DNA from: an uncultured Caulobacterales bacterium
GTDB taxonomy: Bacteria; Pseudomonadota; Alphaproteobacteria; Caulobacterales; Caulobacteraceae
DNA: 64,000 bases
Assembly: GCA_903837135.1 (NCBI GenBank)
Contig: CAILTK010000058.1
Span: 107,294 to 171,293 of the forward strand
Reading direction: 5' to 3'
The notes under the pieces were generated by a model that was not told the DNA's origin, did no database searches, and saw only the letters and a list, made by a program, of their open reading frames with translations. Shown here piece after piece: positions 34,961 to 45,165 of this stretch. The translations under genes were made by a program, and so were the position numbers. Numbering within the stretch: position 1 is the first letter of the stretch; each line of letters starts with the position of its first letter.

Positions 34961-35749
34961 ATGCGCGCCCTCTCTACCGCCGCGACGGGCATGGCCGCCC
35001 AGGAACTGAACGTCGAGACCATCTCGAACAACATCGCCAACATGAACACCATCGGCTTCAAGCGTCAGCGCGCCGAGTTCCAGGATCTGCTCTATCAGAA
35101 CGTCGAGCGCATGGGCTCGCAGACCTCGGACGCCGGAACCGTGGTCCCCACGGGCATCCAGATCGGCTCCGGTGTGAAGACCGGCTCGGTCTACCGCATC
35201 CGCGATCAGGGGTCGTTGACGCAGACCGGCAACCAGCTCGACCTCGCCGTCAACGGGCGCGGCCTGTTCGAGGTGCAGCTTCCCACCGGCGAGACCGCCT
35301 ACACCCGCGCCGGCAACTTCTCGGTGGACGACACCGGCAACATCGTGACCACCGACGGCTACACGGTGATGCCGAAGACGACCATCCCGCAGAACGCCAC
35401 CCAGATCACCATCTCGGCCACCGGGCAGGTGCAGGCGGCGATCCCCGGACAGACGGCGCCGCAGATCGTCGGCCAGTTGCAGCTGGCCACCTTCTTCAAC
35501 GAAGCCGGCCTCGAAGCCACCGGCGGCAACCTGTTCCTGCAGTCGAACTCCTCCGGCGCGCCGGTGGTCGGCAAGCCGGGCGACGTCGGCTACGGCTCCA
35601 TCCAGCAGGGCTACACCGAGGCGTCCAACGTCGACGCGGTCACCGAAATCACCAGCCTCATCACCGCTCAGCGCGCTTACGAAATGAACTCCAAGGTCGT
35701 CACGGCCGCCGATCAGATGCTCTCGACCACCTCGCAGATGAAGTCCTGA
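34961..35749 (+). CDS. flgG: Flagellar distal rod protein FlgG
   Basis: A 262-aa distal rod subunit. It starts [19 protein letters not shown] with the rod signature [17 protein letters not shown], contains the Phe/Tyr-rich FlgG core ([21 protein letters not shown]) and ends with [20 protein letters not shown], as in all FlgG proteins. It lies 13 bp after flgF with AAGGAGA before the ATG. Length equals that of E. coli FlgG (260 aa). Confidence 0.96.
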   Translation: MRALSTAATGMAAQELNVETISNNIANMNTIGFKRQRAEFQDLLYQNVERMGSQTSDAGTVVPTGIQIGSGVKTGSVYRIRDQGSLTQTGNQLDLAVNGRGLFEVQLPTGETAYTRAGNFSVDDTGNIVTTDGYTVMPKTTIPQNATQITISATGQVQAAIPGQTAPQIVGQLQLATFFNEAGLEATGGNLFLQSNSSGAPVVGKPGDVGYGSIQQGYTEASNVDAVTEITSLITAQRAYEMNSKVVTAADQMLSTTSQMKS

Positions 35750-35757
35750 GGCGACTG

Positions 35758-36552
35758 ATGCGCCCCCTCTTCTGCGGACTGATCTCGGCTCTGGTCCTCA
35801 CGCCCGGCGCGGCGCTCGCGGGAGCGCCGGTCGAACTGAAGGCCCATCCGGTCGCCCACGGCGTCATCATCACCCTGGCGGACCTGTTCGACGGAACGGC
35901 CAGCGAGGCGCGGGTCGGCCGGGCCGCGCCCCGGGGCGGCGAAGCGGTGCTCGACGCCGATAAGGTTCAGGCCATCGCCATCCAGTCCGGCCTGGACTGG
36001 TCCAACCCGCGGGGCCAGAGCCGCATTCTCGTCGCCTCGGTGGGCGGCGCGGCGGAGCCGCCGTCCGGGACCAGCGCCCCGGCCCGACGGATCGCCGCAT
36101 CGGGCCGACGCAGCGAGACCTTGACCTATGGCCGCAACATCCAGGCCGGAGACATCCTGACCGCGGCCGACCTCATGTGGAGCTCGGACGCCGTCTCCGC
36201 CCCCGACAGCCTCGGCGATCCCGACCAGGCCGTGGGCAAGGTCGCGCGCCGGGCTCTGCGCGCCGGGGCCGCGGCCGAAGCGCGCGACCTGGCCGCCGCC
36301 CGGGCGGTCAAGCGCGACGAGACCATCGAGGTCGCGTTCGAGGCCGACGGGATCTCGCTGACCATGAACGGCAAGGCGATGGCCGACGCCGCGGTGGGCG
36401 ACGAGATCTCCGTGCTGAACACCGACTCCAAGAAGACCATCCAGGCCGTCATCGTCGCGCCCGGCCACGCCGCTGTCGGGCCTGCCGCCGAAACGATGAA
36501 GGCCACGGGCCTTCATCCCGCCATCGCCCATCTCGCCGCCGCCTACCGTTGA
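35758..36552 (+). CDS. flgA: Flagellar P-ring assembly chaperone FlgA
   Basis: A 264-aa periplasmic protein with signal peptide ([20 protein letters not shown]). The SAF domain is visible around residues 120-190 ([30 protein letters not shown]) and the C-terminal part has [24 protein letters not shown]. It helps FlgI assemble into the P ring. It begins 8 bp after flgG. The flgI gene itself is not in the window. Confidence 0.9.
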   Translation: MRPLFCGLISALVLTPGAALAGAPVELKAHPVAHGVIITLADLFDGTASEARVGRAAPRGGEAVLDADKVQAIAIQSGLDWSNPRGQSRILVASVGGAAEPPSGTSAPARRIAASGRRSETLTYGRNIQAGDILTAADLMWSSDAVSAPDSLGDPDQAVGKVARRALRAGAAAEARDLAAARAVKRDETIEVAFEADGISLTMNGKAMADAAVGDEISVLNTDSKKTIQAVIVAPGHAAVGPAAETMKATGLHPAIAHLAAAYR

Positions 36553-36565
36553 CGGAGTGACCTTC

Positions 36566-37312
36566 ATGCCCTCGATCCTTCGGCCCTGCGCCCTCGCCCC
36601 GCTGATCCTGTTGTCGCTGGCCGCGTGCGGCAGCCTCGACAACGCCGTCAAGACGCCCAAGCTGTCCTCGATCGCCCTGCCGGCCAAGCTGGCGGCGTCC
36701 GAGCCGTCCGCCGGCGCGACCACGGCCATGTCGGAGGCGCCCCGGCCGACCAGCGCGAATTCCCTGTGGCGGAACGGGGCGCGCGCCTTCTTCCACGACC
36801 AGCGCGCCAGCCGCGTCGGCGACATCCTGACCATCAACATCAACATCAACGACAACGCAAAGGTCTCGAACGAGACGGTGGCGAACCGCCAGTCGTCCGC
36901 CAGCCTGGGCGTGCCCAACTTCCTCGGCCTTGAGAGCACGCTCGGCCGGTTGCTGCCCAAGGCCTTCAGCCCCTCGGCGGCCATCAATACCAACGCCAAC
37001 AACAAGTCCGACGGCCTGGGATCGGTGAACCGTTCGGAAGCCGTCTCCCTCACCCTGGCGGCGGTCGTCACGCAGGTCATGCCCAACGGCAACCTGGTCA
37101 TCGAGGGCAAGCAGGAGGTGCGGATCAACCAGGAGCTCCGGGAGCTGACGGTCGCCGGCGTCGTGCGTCCCGAGGACATCAGCGCCACCAACACCATCCT
37201 GCACACACAGATCGCGGAGGCGCGGGTGTCCTACGGCGGCAAGGGCGAGCTCTCCAACGTCCAGAAGGTCCCCCTCGGCCAGGCGGTGCTGAACAAGTTC
37301 TCGCCGTTCTGA
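36566..37312 (+). CDS. flgH: Flagellar L-ring protein FlgH
   Basis: A 248-aa outer-membrane lipoprotein with lipobox LAACG. The L-ring core is seen in SLWRNGARAFFHDQRASRVGDILTINI, GLGSVNRSEAVSLTLAAVVTQVMPNGNLVIEGKQEV and the end IAEARVSYGGKGELSNVQ. ATG 36566 has GGAG eight bases upstream; the GTG at 36557 would place that site too close. Last gene of the flgF operon. A weak CTCCG-CCGC-CGGAG hairpin with four Ts follows at about 37332-37349. Confidence 0.95.
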   Translation: MPSILRPCALAPLILLSLAACGSLDNAVKTPKLSSIALPAKLAASEPSAGATTAMSEAPRPTSANSLWRNGARAFFHDQRASRVGDILTINININDNAKVSNETVANRQSSASLGVPNFLGLESTLGRLLPKAFSPSAAINTNANNKSDGLGSVNRSEAVSLTLAAVVTQVMPNGNLVIEGKQEVRINQELRELTVAGVVRPEDISATNTILHTQIAEARVSYGGKGELSNVQKVPLGQAVLNKFSPF

Positions 37313-37376
37313 CGCGGGACCGCGGAACCGTCTCCGCCGCCGGAGCTTTTGCCTTTGGGCAGGGCAGGAGGCGGCG

Positions 37377-37886
37377 ATGGCGCGGCGCGCGATCAAGGCG
37401 TTGGCGGTGGCGGGACTGGCGGCCGGTGGATTCCTGGCCCTGGCCAGCTGCACCCAGGACGGCGGCCGGCAGATCGCGGCGACGCCGCAGTCAACCACCC
37501 CAGGCTTCGGCCTGTTCTACCTCGACGAGGGCGCCTCGGCCAAGCTGGCCTACGGCCAGGCCAACTCGGACGATGTGGATCTCATGCTGCAATGCACCAA
37601 GGGATCGCGCATGGTCGAGGTGACCGACCTCGTGCGGGGGCCCGGCCCGGCCGTCCTGACGCTGATGTCGTCGGGCGCCCGCGCGGTGTTGAAGGCGCGC
37701 ACCGAGGGCGGCGACGGATCGATGCTGCTGATCGCCGACACGCGGCTGGACGCGCCGCCGCTCACGGCCTTCCGCCGTTCAGGCCGGCTGGAAGTCTCCC
37801 AGGCGGGACTGCGTCACGGCCTCGTCGCCAGACCCGACGAACGCCCGGGCGTCGAGCGTTTCTTCGCCGCCTGCGAACACGGCTGA
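37377..37886 (+). CDS. Putative lipoprotein of unknown function
   Basis: A 169-aa protein with an N-terminal signal ending in the lipobox LASC (Cys about 25), then a single domain with YLDEGASAKLAYGQANSDDVDLMLQCTKG. I do not recognise the family. It sits 64 bp after flgH in the same direction and may be the last flagellar-linked gene or an independent envelope protein. It is followed by a 12-bp inverted repeat at 37898-37950. Confidence 0.7.
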   Translation: MARRAIKALAVAGLAAGGFLALASCTQDGGRQIAATPQSTTPGFGLFYLDEGASAKLAYGQANSDDVDLMLQCTKGSRMVEVTDLVRGPGPAVLTLMSSGARAVLKARTEGGDGSMLLIADTRLDAPPLTAFRRSGRLEVSQAGLRHGLVARPDERPGVERFFAACEHG

Positions 37887-37897
37887 CCCGACCACCG

Positions 37898-37950
37898 TCA
37901 GAGCGCCGCGCGAAACGTCGGAACCGGCTCTTGCGCCAGCGGCGCTCTGA
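37898..37950. repeat. 12-bp inverted repeat after the lipoprotein gene
   Basis: TCAGAGCGCCGC (37898-37909) and its exact complement (37939-37950) are 29 bases apart, just beyond the lipoprotein stop. No T-tract follows, so it may stabilise the 3' end of the mRNA or act as a factor-dependent terminator. Confidence 0.5.
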
Positions 37951-38011
37951 TCGTCAGGCTCTCGAGCACACTGTCCGCTCTAGAACGATTCCGTTTAACG
38001 GCGGTTTTGCT

Positions 38012-38302
38012 CTAGTCGTCGAGGTACGCGACCTTGGAGGAGGTCTCGATCAGACGGACCTTGAAGTCGCTGAGCAGGCCGATCACCGCGTCGGAGCGTT
38101 CGCCGTCCTCGAAGCGGGCGCCGTCCATTTCATCATCGAGCGCGTTCAGGATGCGGACGTGATTTTCGGGTGTGGCGTCGGCCAGGGTCTGCAGGGCGAT
38201 CCGAGCCAGCGACAGGGCGCAACGGATATCGATCTCGACCGCGGACAGCTCCGCGCGCAGCGTCTGCCCGTCGAGCGGGTCAGCGCGTTCAGCATTGTTC
38301 AT
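38012..38302 (-). CDS. Unknown 96-aa acidic protein
   Basis: An acidic, mostly helical cytosolic protein (AVEIDIRCALSLARIALQTLADATPENHVRILNALDDEMD). No motif or membrane segment is seen and I do not recognise the family. It is divergent from a MarR regulator; two dyads at 38394-38412 and 38444-38455 lie in the shared 190-bp promoter region, so MarR may control it. Its position between the flagellar genes and dxs does not define a role. Confidence 0.65.
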   Translation of the reverse strand: MNNAERADPLDGQTLRAELSAVEIDIRCALSLARIALQTLADATPENHVRILNALDDEMDGARFEDGERSDAVIGLLSDFKVRLIETSSKVAYLDD

Positions 38303-38393
38303 CAGAGGGAAACTGCCTTAGGACGCCCAAGAAAATTCCTAAGCGCGGCTGTGCATCCGAGAGGGCGCGCGCTGGACGCCCGAAGCTGAGCGT

Positions 38394-38412
38394 TATGTTG
38401 CACTGCGACATA
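38394..38412. promoter_or_regulatory. 19-bp dyad, candidate MarR operator 1
   Basis: TATGTTGC-ACT-GCGACATA, with 7 of 8 complementary positions. It lies centrally between the divergent 96-aa gene and the MarR gene and has the size of a typical MarR dimer site. Confidence 0.45.
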
Positions 38413-38443
38413 AGTGCTGGTACGACAGGTGTCAACGCACAAC

Positions 38444-38455
38444 GTGCATTTGCAC
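38444..38455. promoter_or_regulatory. 12-bp dyad, candidate MarR operator 2
   Basis: Perfect GTGCA-TT-TGCAC palindrome 38 bp before the MarR start codon. It is well placed to block the MarR promoter (autoregulation). Confidence 0.45.
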
Positions 38456-38492
38456 ATAATATGTCGGTAGGGCCCGGGGGAGGGTCCGGGGG

Positions 38493-39005
38493 TTGATTTT
38501 GCAGAGTGAGAGTAACGTCGCCCGCCTCGACGGATCGACGGGCGAGGGCTTCGACGAGTATGTATTCTACCTGATCACCCAGGTGCAGAACCGGCGCGTG
38601 CGCGACTTTTCGCCCGTGCTGGAATCCCTCGGACTGACGATCGCGCTCTGGCGCGCCATGTCGACCATCAGCCGGCTCGAGGGCTGCCTGATGAGCGAAC
38701 TGGCCGAATTCACCACCTCGGACCGCACCACCCTGACCCGCGCTATCGACCAGCTGGTCGACCTCGGGTTCGTGCAGCGCCGCACGTCGCCGGACGACCG
38801 GCGGCTGGTGCGGGTCGAGCTCACCGATCAGGGGCGCAGTGTCTACGCCGAATCGGTCGACCGGCTCGCCGAGCACAACGAAAGGGTGTTCGACGATCTG
38901 TCCCCCGAGCACCTCAGAACGCTGCGGGCCCTGCTCCAGCGCATGCTCCGCAACATCGTCAGGGACGACAAGCTGTTCGAACAGATCCTCGCCTTCAGGC
39001 GGTGA
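38493..39005 (+). CDS. MarR family transcriptional regulator
   Basis: About 170 aa. The winged helix covers residues 55-125: LSMSELAEFTTSDRTTLTRAIDQL-like recognition region followed by the wing TSPDDRRLVRVELTDQG, a clear MarR signature. The start must be TTG 38493 (or TTG 38499), as no ATG or GTG lies in frame before the conserved part; a GGAGGG site precedes it. It probably represses itself and the divergent 96-aa gene through dyads in the intergenic region. Ligand unknown. Confidence 0.88.
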   Translation: MILQSESNVARLDGSTGEGFDEYVFYLITQVQNRRVRDFSPVLESLGLTIALWRAMSTISRLEGCLMSELAEFTTSDRTTLTRAIDQLVDLGFVQRRTSPDDRRLVRVELTDQGRSVYAESVDRLAEHNERVFDDLSPEHLRTLRALLQRMLRNIVRDDKLFEQILAFRR

Positions 39006-39017
39006 CCGGCGCGGGCG

Positions 39018-40940
39018 TCAGGCCCGGGCGATCTTGGCCTGTTCCACGCCAAGGGCCGAGAGAGCCGCGGCGACGATCCCGGCGGCGTCGATCCCGGCTT
39101 CGGCGATCATGATCTCCGGCTTGTCCTGGTCCTGGAAGCGGTCGGGCAGGGTCAGGGTGCGCACCTTGAGACCGCGGTCCAGAGCGCCCTTCTCGGCCAG
39201 GAGCTGCAGCACAAAGGCGCCGAAGCCGCCGACCGAGCCCTCCTCCACCGTGATCAGCGCCTCATGCTCACGCGCCAGGCGCAGGATCAGCGCCTCGTCG
39301 AGCGGCTTGGCGAAACGGGCGTCCACCACGGTCGCGGACAGGCCCCGGGCCGCCAGAAGGTCCGCCGCCGCCAGCGAATCGGCCAGCCGGGTGCCGAGCG
39401 ACAGGATGGCCACCGCCGTGCCCTCGCGCACCACCCGGCCCTTGCCGATCGCCCAGGGCGTGGCCCAGTCGGGGATGTCCACGCCCACGCCCTCGCCGCG
39501 CGGATAACGGAAGGCCGAAGGACGGTCGTCGATCACGCAGGCGGTGGCGACGGCGCCGGCCAGCTCGGCCTCGTCCGACGGGGCCATCAGCACCATGCCC
39601 GGCAGGGCGCCGAGATAGCCGATGTCGAAGGAGCCGGCGTGGGTCGGACCGTCGGCGCCGACGAGGCCGGCCCGGTCCATGGCGAAGCGCACCGGCAGCG
39701 ACTGGATCGCCACGTCATGCACCACCTGATCGTAGCCGCGCTGCAGGAAGGTGGAATAGAGGGTGCAGAACGGACGCATGCCGTCGGCGGCGAGGCCGGC
39801 GGCGAAGGTGACCGCATGCTGTTCGGCGATGCCGACGTCGTACATCCGCTCGGGGAAGCGGTTGGCGAACAGATCGAGGCCGGTGCCGGACGGCATGGCG
39901 GCGGTGATGGCGACGATGCGCGGATCCCGTTCGGCGCGCTTGATCAGCTGTTCGGCGAAGACGCGGGTATAGCTCGGCGCATTGGCCTTGGCCTTGGTCT
40001 GCTTGCCGGAGACCACGTCGAACTTCGCCACCGCGTGCAGCTTGTCGGCGGCGGCCTCGGCGGGACCATATCCCTTGCCCTTCTGGGTGACCACATGGAC
40101 CAGCACCGGCCGATCGGTGATGTTGCGCACATTGCGCAGCACCGGGACCAGGTGGTCGAGGTTGTGCCCGTCGATGGGCCCTACGTAGTAGAAACCGAGC
40201 TCCTCGAAGAAGGTCCCGCCCGTGACCATACCGCGGGTGTACTCCTCGGCCTTGCGGGCGGCCTCCTTCAGCGGCTTCGGCAGGAGCGACGTGACGTTGC
40301 GGCCAAGGTGGCGGATCGACTGGTACATGCCGCCCGAGACCTGGCGCGCCAGATAGGCGCTCATCCCGCCCACCGGCGGGGCGATCGACATGTCGTTGTC
40401 GTTGAGGATCACGGTCAGCTGGCGCGTGGTCTCCGAAGCGTTGTTCATCGCCTCATAGGCCATGCCGGCGCTCATCGAGCCGTCGCCGATCACGGCGACC
40501 ACGCGGTTGTCGCGGCCCTGCTGGTCGCGCGCCGCGCAGAATCCCAGAGCGGCGGAGATCGAGGTGGCGGCGTGCGCCGCGCCGAACGGGTCGTAGACGC
40601 TCTCGGCCCGCTTGGTGAACCCCGACAGGCCGCCGCCCTGGCGCAGGGTGCGGATGCGGTCGCGCCGGCCGGTGAGGATCTTGTGCGGGTAGGCCTGATG
40701 GCCGACGTCCCAGATCAGGATGTCTTCCGGCGTCTCGTAGACATGGTGCAGGGCGACGGTCAGCTCGACCACGCCGAGGCCGGCGCCGAGGTGCCCGCCC
40801 GTGACGGAGACGGCGTCGATCGTCTCCGCCCGGACCTCGTCGGCGAGCTGGCGGAGATCGTGAATCGTCATCGTCCGCGTATCGGCGGGCGACTTGACGG
40901 TGTCGAGGAGCGGGGTCCGCGGAAGAACTGGTTGAGGCAT
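39018..40940 (-). CDS. dxs: 1-deoxy-D-xylulose-5-phosphate synthase
   Basis: A 640-aa thiamine diphosphate enzyme that condenses pyruvate and glyceraldehyde 3-phosphate in the first step of the MEP isoprenoid pathway. It has the [17 protein letters not shown] start block, [15 protein letters not shown], the ThDP motif [16 protein letters not shown] and the catalytic Glu block [20 protein letters not shown] 40940 (MPQPVLP) was chosen; the frame opens nine codons earlier. It lies 31 bp after ispA, forming xseB-ispA-dxs, a common alphaproteobacterial grouping. Confidence 0.97.
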   Translation of the reverse strand: MPQPVLPRTPLLDTVKSPADTRTMTIHDLRQLADEVRAETIDAVSVTGGHLGAGLGVVELTVALHHVYETPEDILIWDVGHQAYPHKILTGRRDRIRTLRQGGGLSGFTKRAESVYDPFGAAHAATSISAALGFCAARDQQGRDNRVVAVIGDGSMSAGMAYEAMNNASETTRQLTVILNDNDMSIAPPVGGMSAYLARQVSGGMYQSIRHLGRNVTSLLPKPLKEAARKAEEYTRGMVTGGTFFEELGFYYVGPIDGHNLDHLVPVLRNVRNITDRPVLVHVVTQKGKGYGPAEAAADKLHAVAKFDVVSGKQTKAKANAPSYTRVFAEQLIKRAERDPRIVAITAAMPSGTGLDLFANRFPERMYDVGIAEQHAVTFAAGLAADGMRPFCTLYSTFLQRGYDQVVHDVAIQSLPVRFAMDRAGLVGADGPTHAGSFDIGYLGALPGMVLMAPSDEAELAGAVATACVIDDRPSAFRYPRGEGVGVDIPDWATPWAIGKGRVVREGTAVAILSLGTRLADSLAAADLLAARGLSATVVDARFAKPLDEALILRLAREHEALITVEEGSVGGFGAFVLQLLAEKGALDRGLKVRTLTLPDRFQDQDKPEIMIAEAGIDAAGIVAAALSALGVEQAKIARA

Positions 40941-40971
40941 GAAAAGACCCGACCCCCGGGGCGTCAATCTG

Positions 40972-41889
40972 TCAAGCTCGGCGGTCTAACACGAAATCGA
41001 CGCTGGCCCGCAGATAACTCGCTTCCCGGCCGAAAATGTCCAGGTGGGCGCGACACTGTGCAGCAAGAAGCTCCACGCGTTCGCGCGCCGCGCCGACGCC
41101 CAGCAGGGTGACGAAGTTGGCCTTGCCGCGCGCCGCGTCCTTGCCGACCGCCTTGCCCGCGTCGTCGATGCGGCCTTCGGCGTCGATCAGATCGTCGATG
41201 ATCTGATAGGCGAGCCCGAAGTCCATGGCGAAGCCGTGCAGCGCGTGGCGGGCGGCGTCGTTCACGCGGGCGATGATCACCGGGATCTCGATGGCGAACA
41301 CGATCAGCGCTCCGGTCTTCATCCGCTGCATGCGCGCTACCTGGCCGAGATCGGCGCGCTCGCCGATCATGTCGATCATCTGCCCACCGGCCAGTCCGCG
41401 CGCGCCGGAGGCCATCGCCATGCGGCTGATCAGCTCGCAGCGGATCTCCGGATCATCGTGCGTATCCGGATGGCTCATGATCTCGAACGCCGCCGTCTGC
41501 AGGGCGTCGCCGGCGAGGACGGCGGTGCCTTCGTCATACTGCTTGTGCACGGTCGGTCGGCCGCGGCGCAGGTCGTCGTCGTCCATGGCCGGAAGGTCGT
41601 CATGGATGATGCTGTAGGAATGGATGCACTCGAGCGCGCACGCGGCGCGCAGCACGCTGCGTTCGTCGGCGTCGAAAAGTCTGGCGGTCTCGAGCGCGAA
41701 ATACGGACGCAGCCGTTTGCCGGGGCCCAGCACCGCATAGCGCATGGCCTCCGTCAGCCGCGCCTCGGGACCGTCCGCGCGCGGCAGAAGCTCGTCGAGG
41801 GCGACGGTGACGAGGTCGGCCGCTTCGGCGATGCGGTGCGCCATGACGGCGTCCATGTCCGGGGCGTCGCTGGCGGCCACCGGCGGCAT
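40972..41889 (-). CDS. ispA: Polyprenyl (farnesyl/geranyl) diphosphate synthase
   Basis: A 305-aa trans-prenyltransferase. The first aspartate-rich motif is [17 protein letters not shown], with the two bulky residues before it (HSYSIIHDD) typical of C10-C15 chain length. The second motif is in [10 protein letters not shown], and KTGALI lies between. It makes farnesyl diphosphate from IPP and DMAPP. Its ATG lies 1 bp after the xseB stop, so the genes are co-expressed and feed the dxs pathway product onward. Confidence 0.93.
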   Translation of the reverse strand: MPPVAASDAPDMDAVMAHRIAEAADLVTVALDELLPRADGPEARLTEAMRYAVLGPGKRLRPYFALETARLFDADERSVLRAACALECIHSYSIIHDDLPAMDDDDLRRGRPTVHKQYDEGTAVLAGDALQTAAFEIMSHPDTHDDPEIRCELISRMAMASGARGLAGGQMIDMIGERADLGQVARMQRMKTGALIVFAIEIPVIIARVNDAARHALHGFAMDFGLAYQIIDDLIDAEGRIDDAGKAVGKDAARGKANFVTLLGVGAARERVELLAAQCRAHLDIFGREASYLRASVDFVLDRRA

Positions 41890-41890
41890 G

Positions 41891-42148
41891 TCAGGTGAAC
41901 TCGGCCGATTCGGCGCGCTGGGCCTCGCCGTTCTGGCCGACCACGATCCGCTCGACCTTCAGGCGGGCCGCCTCCAGCCGGGCCTCGCAATGCGCCTTCA
42001 GCCGGGCGCCGCGTTCATAGCGCTCGATCGACTGCTCGAGCGGCGCTTGTCCCGACTCCAGTTCGGCCACGATGGATTCGAGTTCCGCCAGCGCCTGCTC
42101 GAACGACAGGCGGGTGATATCATCCTGGGGGGCGGACGGTTCGGCCAT
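41891..42148 (-). CDS. xseB: Exodeoxyribonuclease VII small subunit
   Basis: An 85-aa helical protein with the XseB pattern [34 protein letters not shown] followed by [17 protein letters not shown]. It binds the XseA nuclease in the cytosol. ATG 42148 was chosen over GTG 42151. The large-subunit gene xseA is not in this window. It is the first gene of xseB-ispA-dxs, an arrangement also seen in E. coli. Confidence 0.93.
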   Translation of the reverse strand: MAEPSAPQDDITRLSFEQALAELESIVAELESGQAPLEQSIERYERGARLKAHCEARLEAARLKVERIVVGQNGEAQRAESAEFT

Positions 42149-42217
42149 CACCGACCACCGTAGCGAGGGTGAAAGGAGCGGGCAACGCTCGAAAGCGGCC
42201 CATGACGGAATCCGCGC

Positions 42218-42913
42218 TCAAACCGCGCGGCCGATCATCGCCCCTATGCCCGCCGTCACCGCCATCGCCACCGCGCCCCCGAGCACGACCCTGAGCGTCG
42301 CCAGGCCGAGCTTTCCGCCGCCCGCATAAGCGCCGAGGGCGCCGAGCCCGGCCAGCCCCACGAACGAGGCGCCGAAAATCACGAACGGCGTCGTTCCCGC
42401 GGGGCTTACGAGCGCGGCGAGAATCGGAATGATGGCTCCGGCCGAAAAGCTCGACGCGGATGCGAGAGTGGCCTGCAGTGGATTGGCGGTGGAGATCTCG
42501 GTGATGCCGAGTTCGTCGCGCGCATGGGCTTCCAGCGCATTCTTGCGGGTGAGCTGTTGCGCAACCTGCTGCGCAAGGCTCTGGTCGAGCCCGCGCTCCA
42601 CATAGATCTGCGCCAGTTCGCGAACCTCAGCCTCCGGATCGGCCTTGAGCTCGGCGCGCTCCTCGGCCAGCGCGGCGTGTTCGGAATCCGCCTGCGAGCT
42701 GACCGAGACATATTCGCCCACCGCCATCGACAGCGCGCCGGCGAACAGGCCCGCGAGGCCCGAGACCAGAATCTCCCGCGGCGAACGGGCGGCGGTCGCC
42801 ACCCCCATCATCAGACTCGCCGTGGAGATCACGCCGTCGTTGGCGCCCAGCACCGCGGCCCGCAGCCAGTTGATCCGGCCGAGCAGATGGTGCTCCGTGT
42901 GGCGCTTGGCCAT
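42218..42913 (-). CDS. VIT/CCC1 family iron/manganese transporter
   Basis: A 231-aa membrane protein. The first helix carries LRAAVLGANDGVISTASLMMGV, the signature of the VIT1/CCC1 (DUF125) family. A cytosolic metal-binding helical hairpin (EERAELKADPEAEVRELAQIYVERG, Glu-rich) sits between TM2 and TM3, and three helices follow. Such proteins export Fe2+ or Mn2+ from the cytosol. The start at 42913 has GGAGGATCA directly before it. No metal-regulator site is obvious. Confidence 0.87.
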   Translation of the reverse strand: MAKRHTEHHLLGRINWLRAAVLGANDGVISTASLMMGVATAARSPREILVSGLAGLFAGALSMAVGEYVSVSSQADSEHAALAEERAELKADPEAEVRELAQIYVERGLDQSLAQQVAQQLTRKNALEAHARDELGITEISTANPLQATLASASSFSAGAIIPILAALVSPAGTTPFVIFGASFVGLAGLGALGAYAGGGKLGLATLRVVLGGAVAMAVTAGIGAMIGRAV

Positions 42914-43018
42914 TGATCCTCCGGTCCTCATGCAGGCCGCTCAACGCGCAAATAGACGAAACGTCGCGGTGCAGGCCTCCGATAAAAGGGGCCGCGGCGA
43001 AGCGGCCCCATCAGCCCG

Positions 43019-43621
43019 CTATCCACGCACAAATCGACGAGTCGACCAGTATTTGTAGCCGCGGCCGGCGACCTGTCTCCAGCCGAGCCGCTTCATCTCC
43101 TGTCCGACCATCAGATTGAAATAGCCATGGGCCAGCAGCAAGACATTGCGCCCTTGTTCGGCCTCCCCCGACAGCCGCTCGGCCGCCGCGCGGGCGCGGG
43201 CCTCGGCCTCGGGCCGGCTTTCCTCCGACCCGTGCCCGCCGAACCACCAGTAGGCGCGGGCGATGGCGCCCCAGAGCTTGGGGCTGAGGCGGATGAACTC
43301 CGGCCAGGGCGGCGGCGGCAACGGCGCCTCGACGAACATGGGATCACGGACGAAGTGCTTGCCCTGGACCACCGCCTCGGCGGTCTCGACCGCACGCCGG
43401 CGGACGCTGGCGAAGATCACGTCGGCGTTGCGCGCCAGGTCCAGCAGGCCAACCGGCGCCTTGTGCGGATCGATGATCCCGCCCTCTTCGTAGGCGGCCC
43501 ACCAGCGGCGATAGCCCGATGCGGAAAGCTTGATTCGACGCGACAGCGCCGGCTCACCATGACGGGCGACGACCACGGCGCCGGGCCTGGGTCGATCAGT
43601 GTCGGCGGACGCGGTGGGCAT
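43019..43621 (-). CDS. Histidine phosphatase superfamily protein
   Basis: A 200-aa cytosolic protein with the RHGEPA catalytic motif near residue 20, the second conserved Arg in ASVRRRAVETAE (about 73) and the proton-donor block LLLAHGYFNLM (His about 164). This fits a phosphoglycerate-mutase-like phosphatase. The natural substrate is unknown. It begins 12 bp after the histone-deacetylase-like gene stops and is probably co-transcribed with it. Confidence 0.82.
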   Translation of the reverse strand: MPTASADTDRPRPGAVVVARHGEPALSRRIKLSASGYRRWWAAYEEGGIIDPHKAPVGLLDLARNADVIFASVRRRAVETAEAVVQGKHFVRDPMFVEAPLPPPPWPEFIRLSPKLWGAIARAYWWFGGHGSEESRPEAEARARAAAERLSGEAEQGRNVLLLAHGYFNLMVGQEMKRLGWRQVAGRGYKYWSTRRFVRG

Positions 43622-43633
43622 CGGTCGGATGAT

Positions 43634-44566
43634 TCAGGCCGTCTGCAATGCCTCGACATGCGCCACCGCCGAACGGCCGAGCGCCTCGAGGTCGTATCCG
43701 CCCTCAAGCGTCGACACAATACGGCCGTCACATGTCGCGCGCGCGACATCGGCGATCGCACGCGTGGCCCAGGCGAAATCCTCGGCCTCCACCTGCTGTT
43801 GCGACAAGGGGTCGCGCGCGTGGGCGTCGAAGCCGGCGGAGACCAGGATCAGGTCCGGGCGATGCGCCTGCAGCCCCGCCATCAGGCTTTCGAATCGTCT
43901 GCGCCAGAGTTCGCGTGGCGCGCCCGGCGGCACGGGCGCGTTGGTGACATTGCCCAGGCCGATCTCCTCGGCCGCGCCCGAGCCCGGATAGGCGGGCCAT
44001 TCATGCACCGAGGCGAAATAGAGTTCAGGATCGGTCTCGACCACAGACTGGGTGCCGTTGCCGTGGTGCACGTCGAAGTCGACCACGGCGATCCGACGTA
44101 GGCCCAGGGCCTGAGCCTCGCGCGCCGCCACCGCCACGTTGGAGAACAGGCAGAAGCCCATGGCCCGCTCGGCCTCCGCATGGTGTCCGGGCGGCCGCAC
44201 GGCGCAGAACGCGCGCTCGGCCTCGCCGCCCGCGACCGCGCGCACCGCCTGCACCACCGCGCCGGCGGCCAGGCGCGCCGCCCTCAGGCTTCCCGCGCTC
44301 ATCGCCGTATCCGGGTCCAGCCGCACAAGACCGCTCGCCGGGGCGGCGGCGAACACGGCGTCCACGTACGCCGGCGTATGCACGCGCTCGAGCGCCGCGC
44401 GATCGACCTCGTCCGCCTCCCGCAGGTCGCCGGTCAGGCCGGCGTCGCGCAACGCGTCCATCACCGCCGCCAGCCGCTCGGGCCGTTCGGGATGTCGGCC
44501 GTTCGCATAGCCGGCGGACGGGTCGTGCCCCGTCATGGCGGGATGAGTGAAGATGGGCGGTTTCAC
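43634..44566 (-). CDS. Histone deacetylase-like amidohydrolase
   Basis: A 310-aa class II HDAC-type zinc enzyme. It shows the His dyad RPPGHHAE (about 128), Zn ligands in [12 protein letters not shown] (Asp/His) and [11 protein letters not shown] (Asp), and the tyrosine in TLEGGYDLE. Bacterial members remove acetyl groups from polyamines or small amides; the substrate is not given by sequence. The start is GTG 44566 without a strong ribosome binding site; an ATG at 44536 would cut the conserved HPAMTGHDP start. Divergent from a GNAT acetyltransferase gene 38 bp away. Confidence 0.9.
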   Translation of the reverse strand: MKPPIFTHPAMTGHDPSAGYANGRHPERPERLAAVMDALRDAGLTGDLREADEVDRAALERVHTPAYVDAVFAAAPASGLVRLDPDTAMSAGSLRAARLAAGAVVQAVRAVAGGEAERAFCAVRPPGHHAEAERAMGFCLFSNVAVAAREAQALGLRRIAVVDFDVHHGNGTQSVVETDPELYFASVHEWPAYPGSGAAEEIGLGNVTNAPVPPGAPRELWRRRFESLMAGLQAHRPDLILVSAGFDAHARDPLSQQQVEAEDFAWATRAIADVARATCDGRIVSTLEGGYDLEALGRSAVAHVEALQTA

Positions 44567-44604
44567 CGCTTGAAACTGCGACGCCGAGCCGCTTGAAGCA
44601 AGCG

Positions 44605-45165
44605 ATGTCGATCACGCTCCGCCTCGCCGCCCCCGAAGACGTCCCCGCCCTGGCGCGATTGGCCGAGGAGACCTTCCGCGAGACCTTCGTCGAAGGCTTC
44701 GCGGTGGGCTATCCGGAGTCCGATCTCAACGTCTTCCTGACCCGAAGCTACGCCCACGATCAGGTCGAGGGCTGGATCGCCGACGCCTCGGGCCTGGTGA
44801 TGCTGGCCGAGGACGGCGACGGCCGGCTGGTGGGCTATTCCCACGCGGGCGAGAACACCCTGCCCTACGTCCACGCCGAACCCGGCGACGGCGAGCTGAA
44901 GCGGATCTACGTGCGGCGCGAGATGCAGGGCACGGGCCTCGGCCGCCTCCTGTTCGAACAGGCGCTGGGCTGGTTCGGGGATCGGACCGTGCTGCTCGGG
45001 GTGTGGAGCGAGAACCTGAAGGCGCAGCGCTTCTACGCCCACTACGGCTTCGAGAAGGTCGGCGAATACCTGTTCATGGTCGGCGCGACCGCCGACCCGG
45101 AGTTCATTCTGCGGCGTGAACGGCCGGGGCGGGCTCGCCCCAGACAGGAGCATCCGGCGCGTTAG
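44605..45165 (+). CDS. GNAT family N-acetyltransferase
   Basis: A 186-aa acetyl-CoA-dependent transferase. The acetyl-CoA-binding loop is in [20 protein letters not shown] (Q/R-x2-G-x-G/A) and the C-terminal block [20 protein letters not shown] is typical of RimI/SSAT-like GNATs. ATG 44605 ([12 protein letters not shown]) was preferred over an in-frame TTG at 44593. It faces the HDAC-like gene, so the pair could add and remove acetyl groups on one compound (inference only). Its 3' end overlaps the convergent monooxygenase gene by 62 bp. Confidence 0.88.
   Translation: MSITLRLAAPEDVPALARLAEETFRETFVEGFAVGYPESDLNVFLTRSYAHDQVEGWIADASGLVMLAEDGDGRLVGYSHAGENTLPYVHAEPGDGELKRIYVRREMQGTGLGRLLFEQALGWFGDRTVLLGVWSENLKAQRFYAHYGFEKVGEYLFMVGATADPEFILRRERPGRARPRQEHPAR

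Noticed and set aside
37332..37349. Terminator after flgH
   Set aside because: Stem of only five base pairs and four Ts; too weak to list as a separate element.
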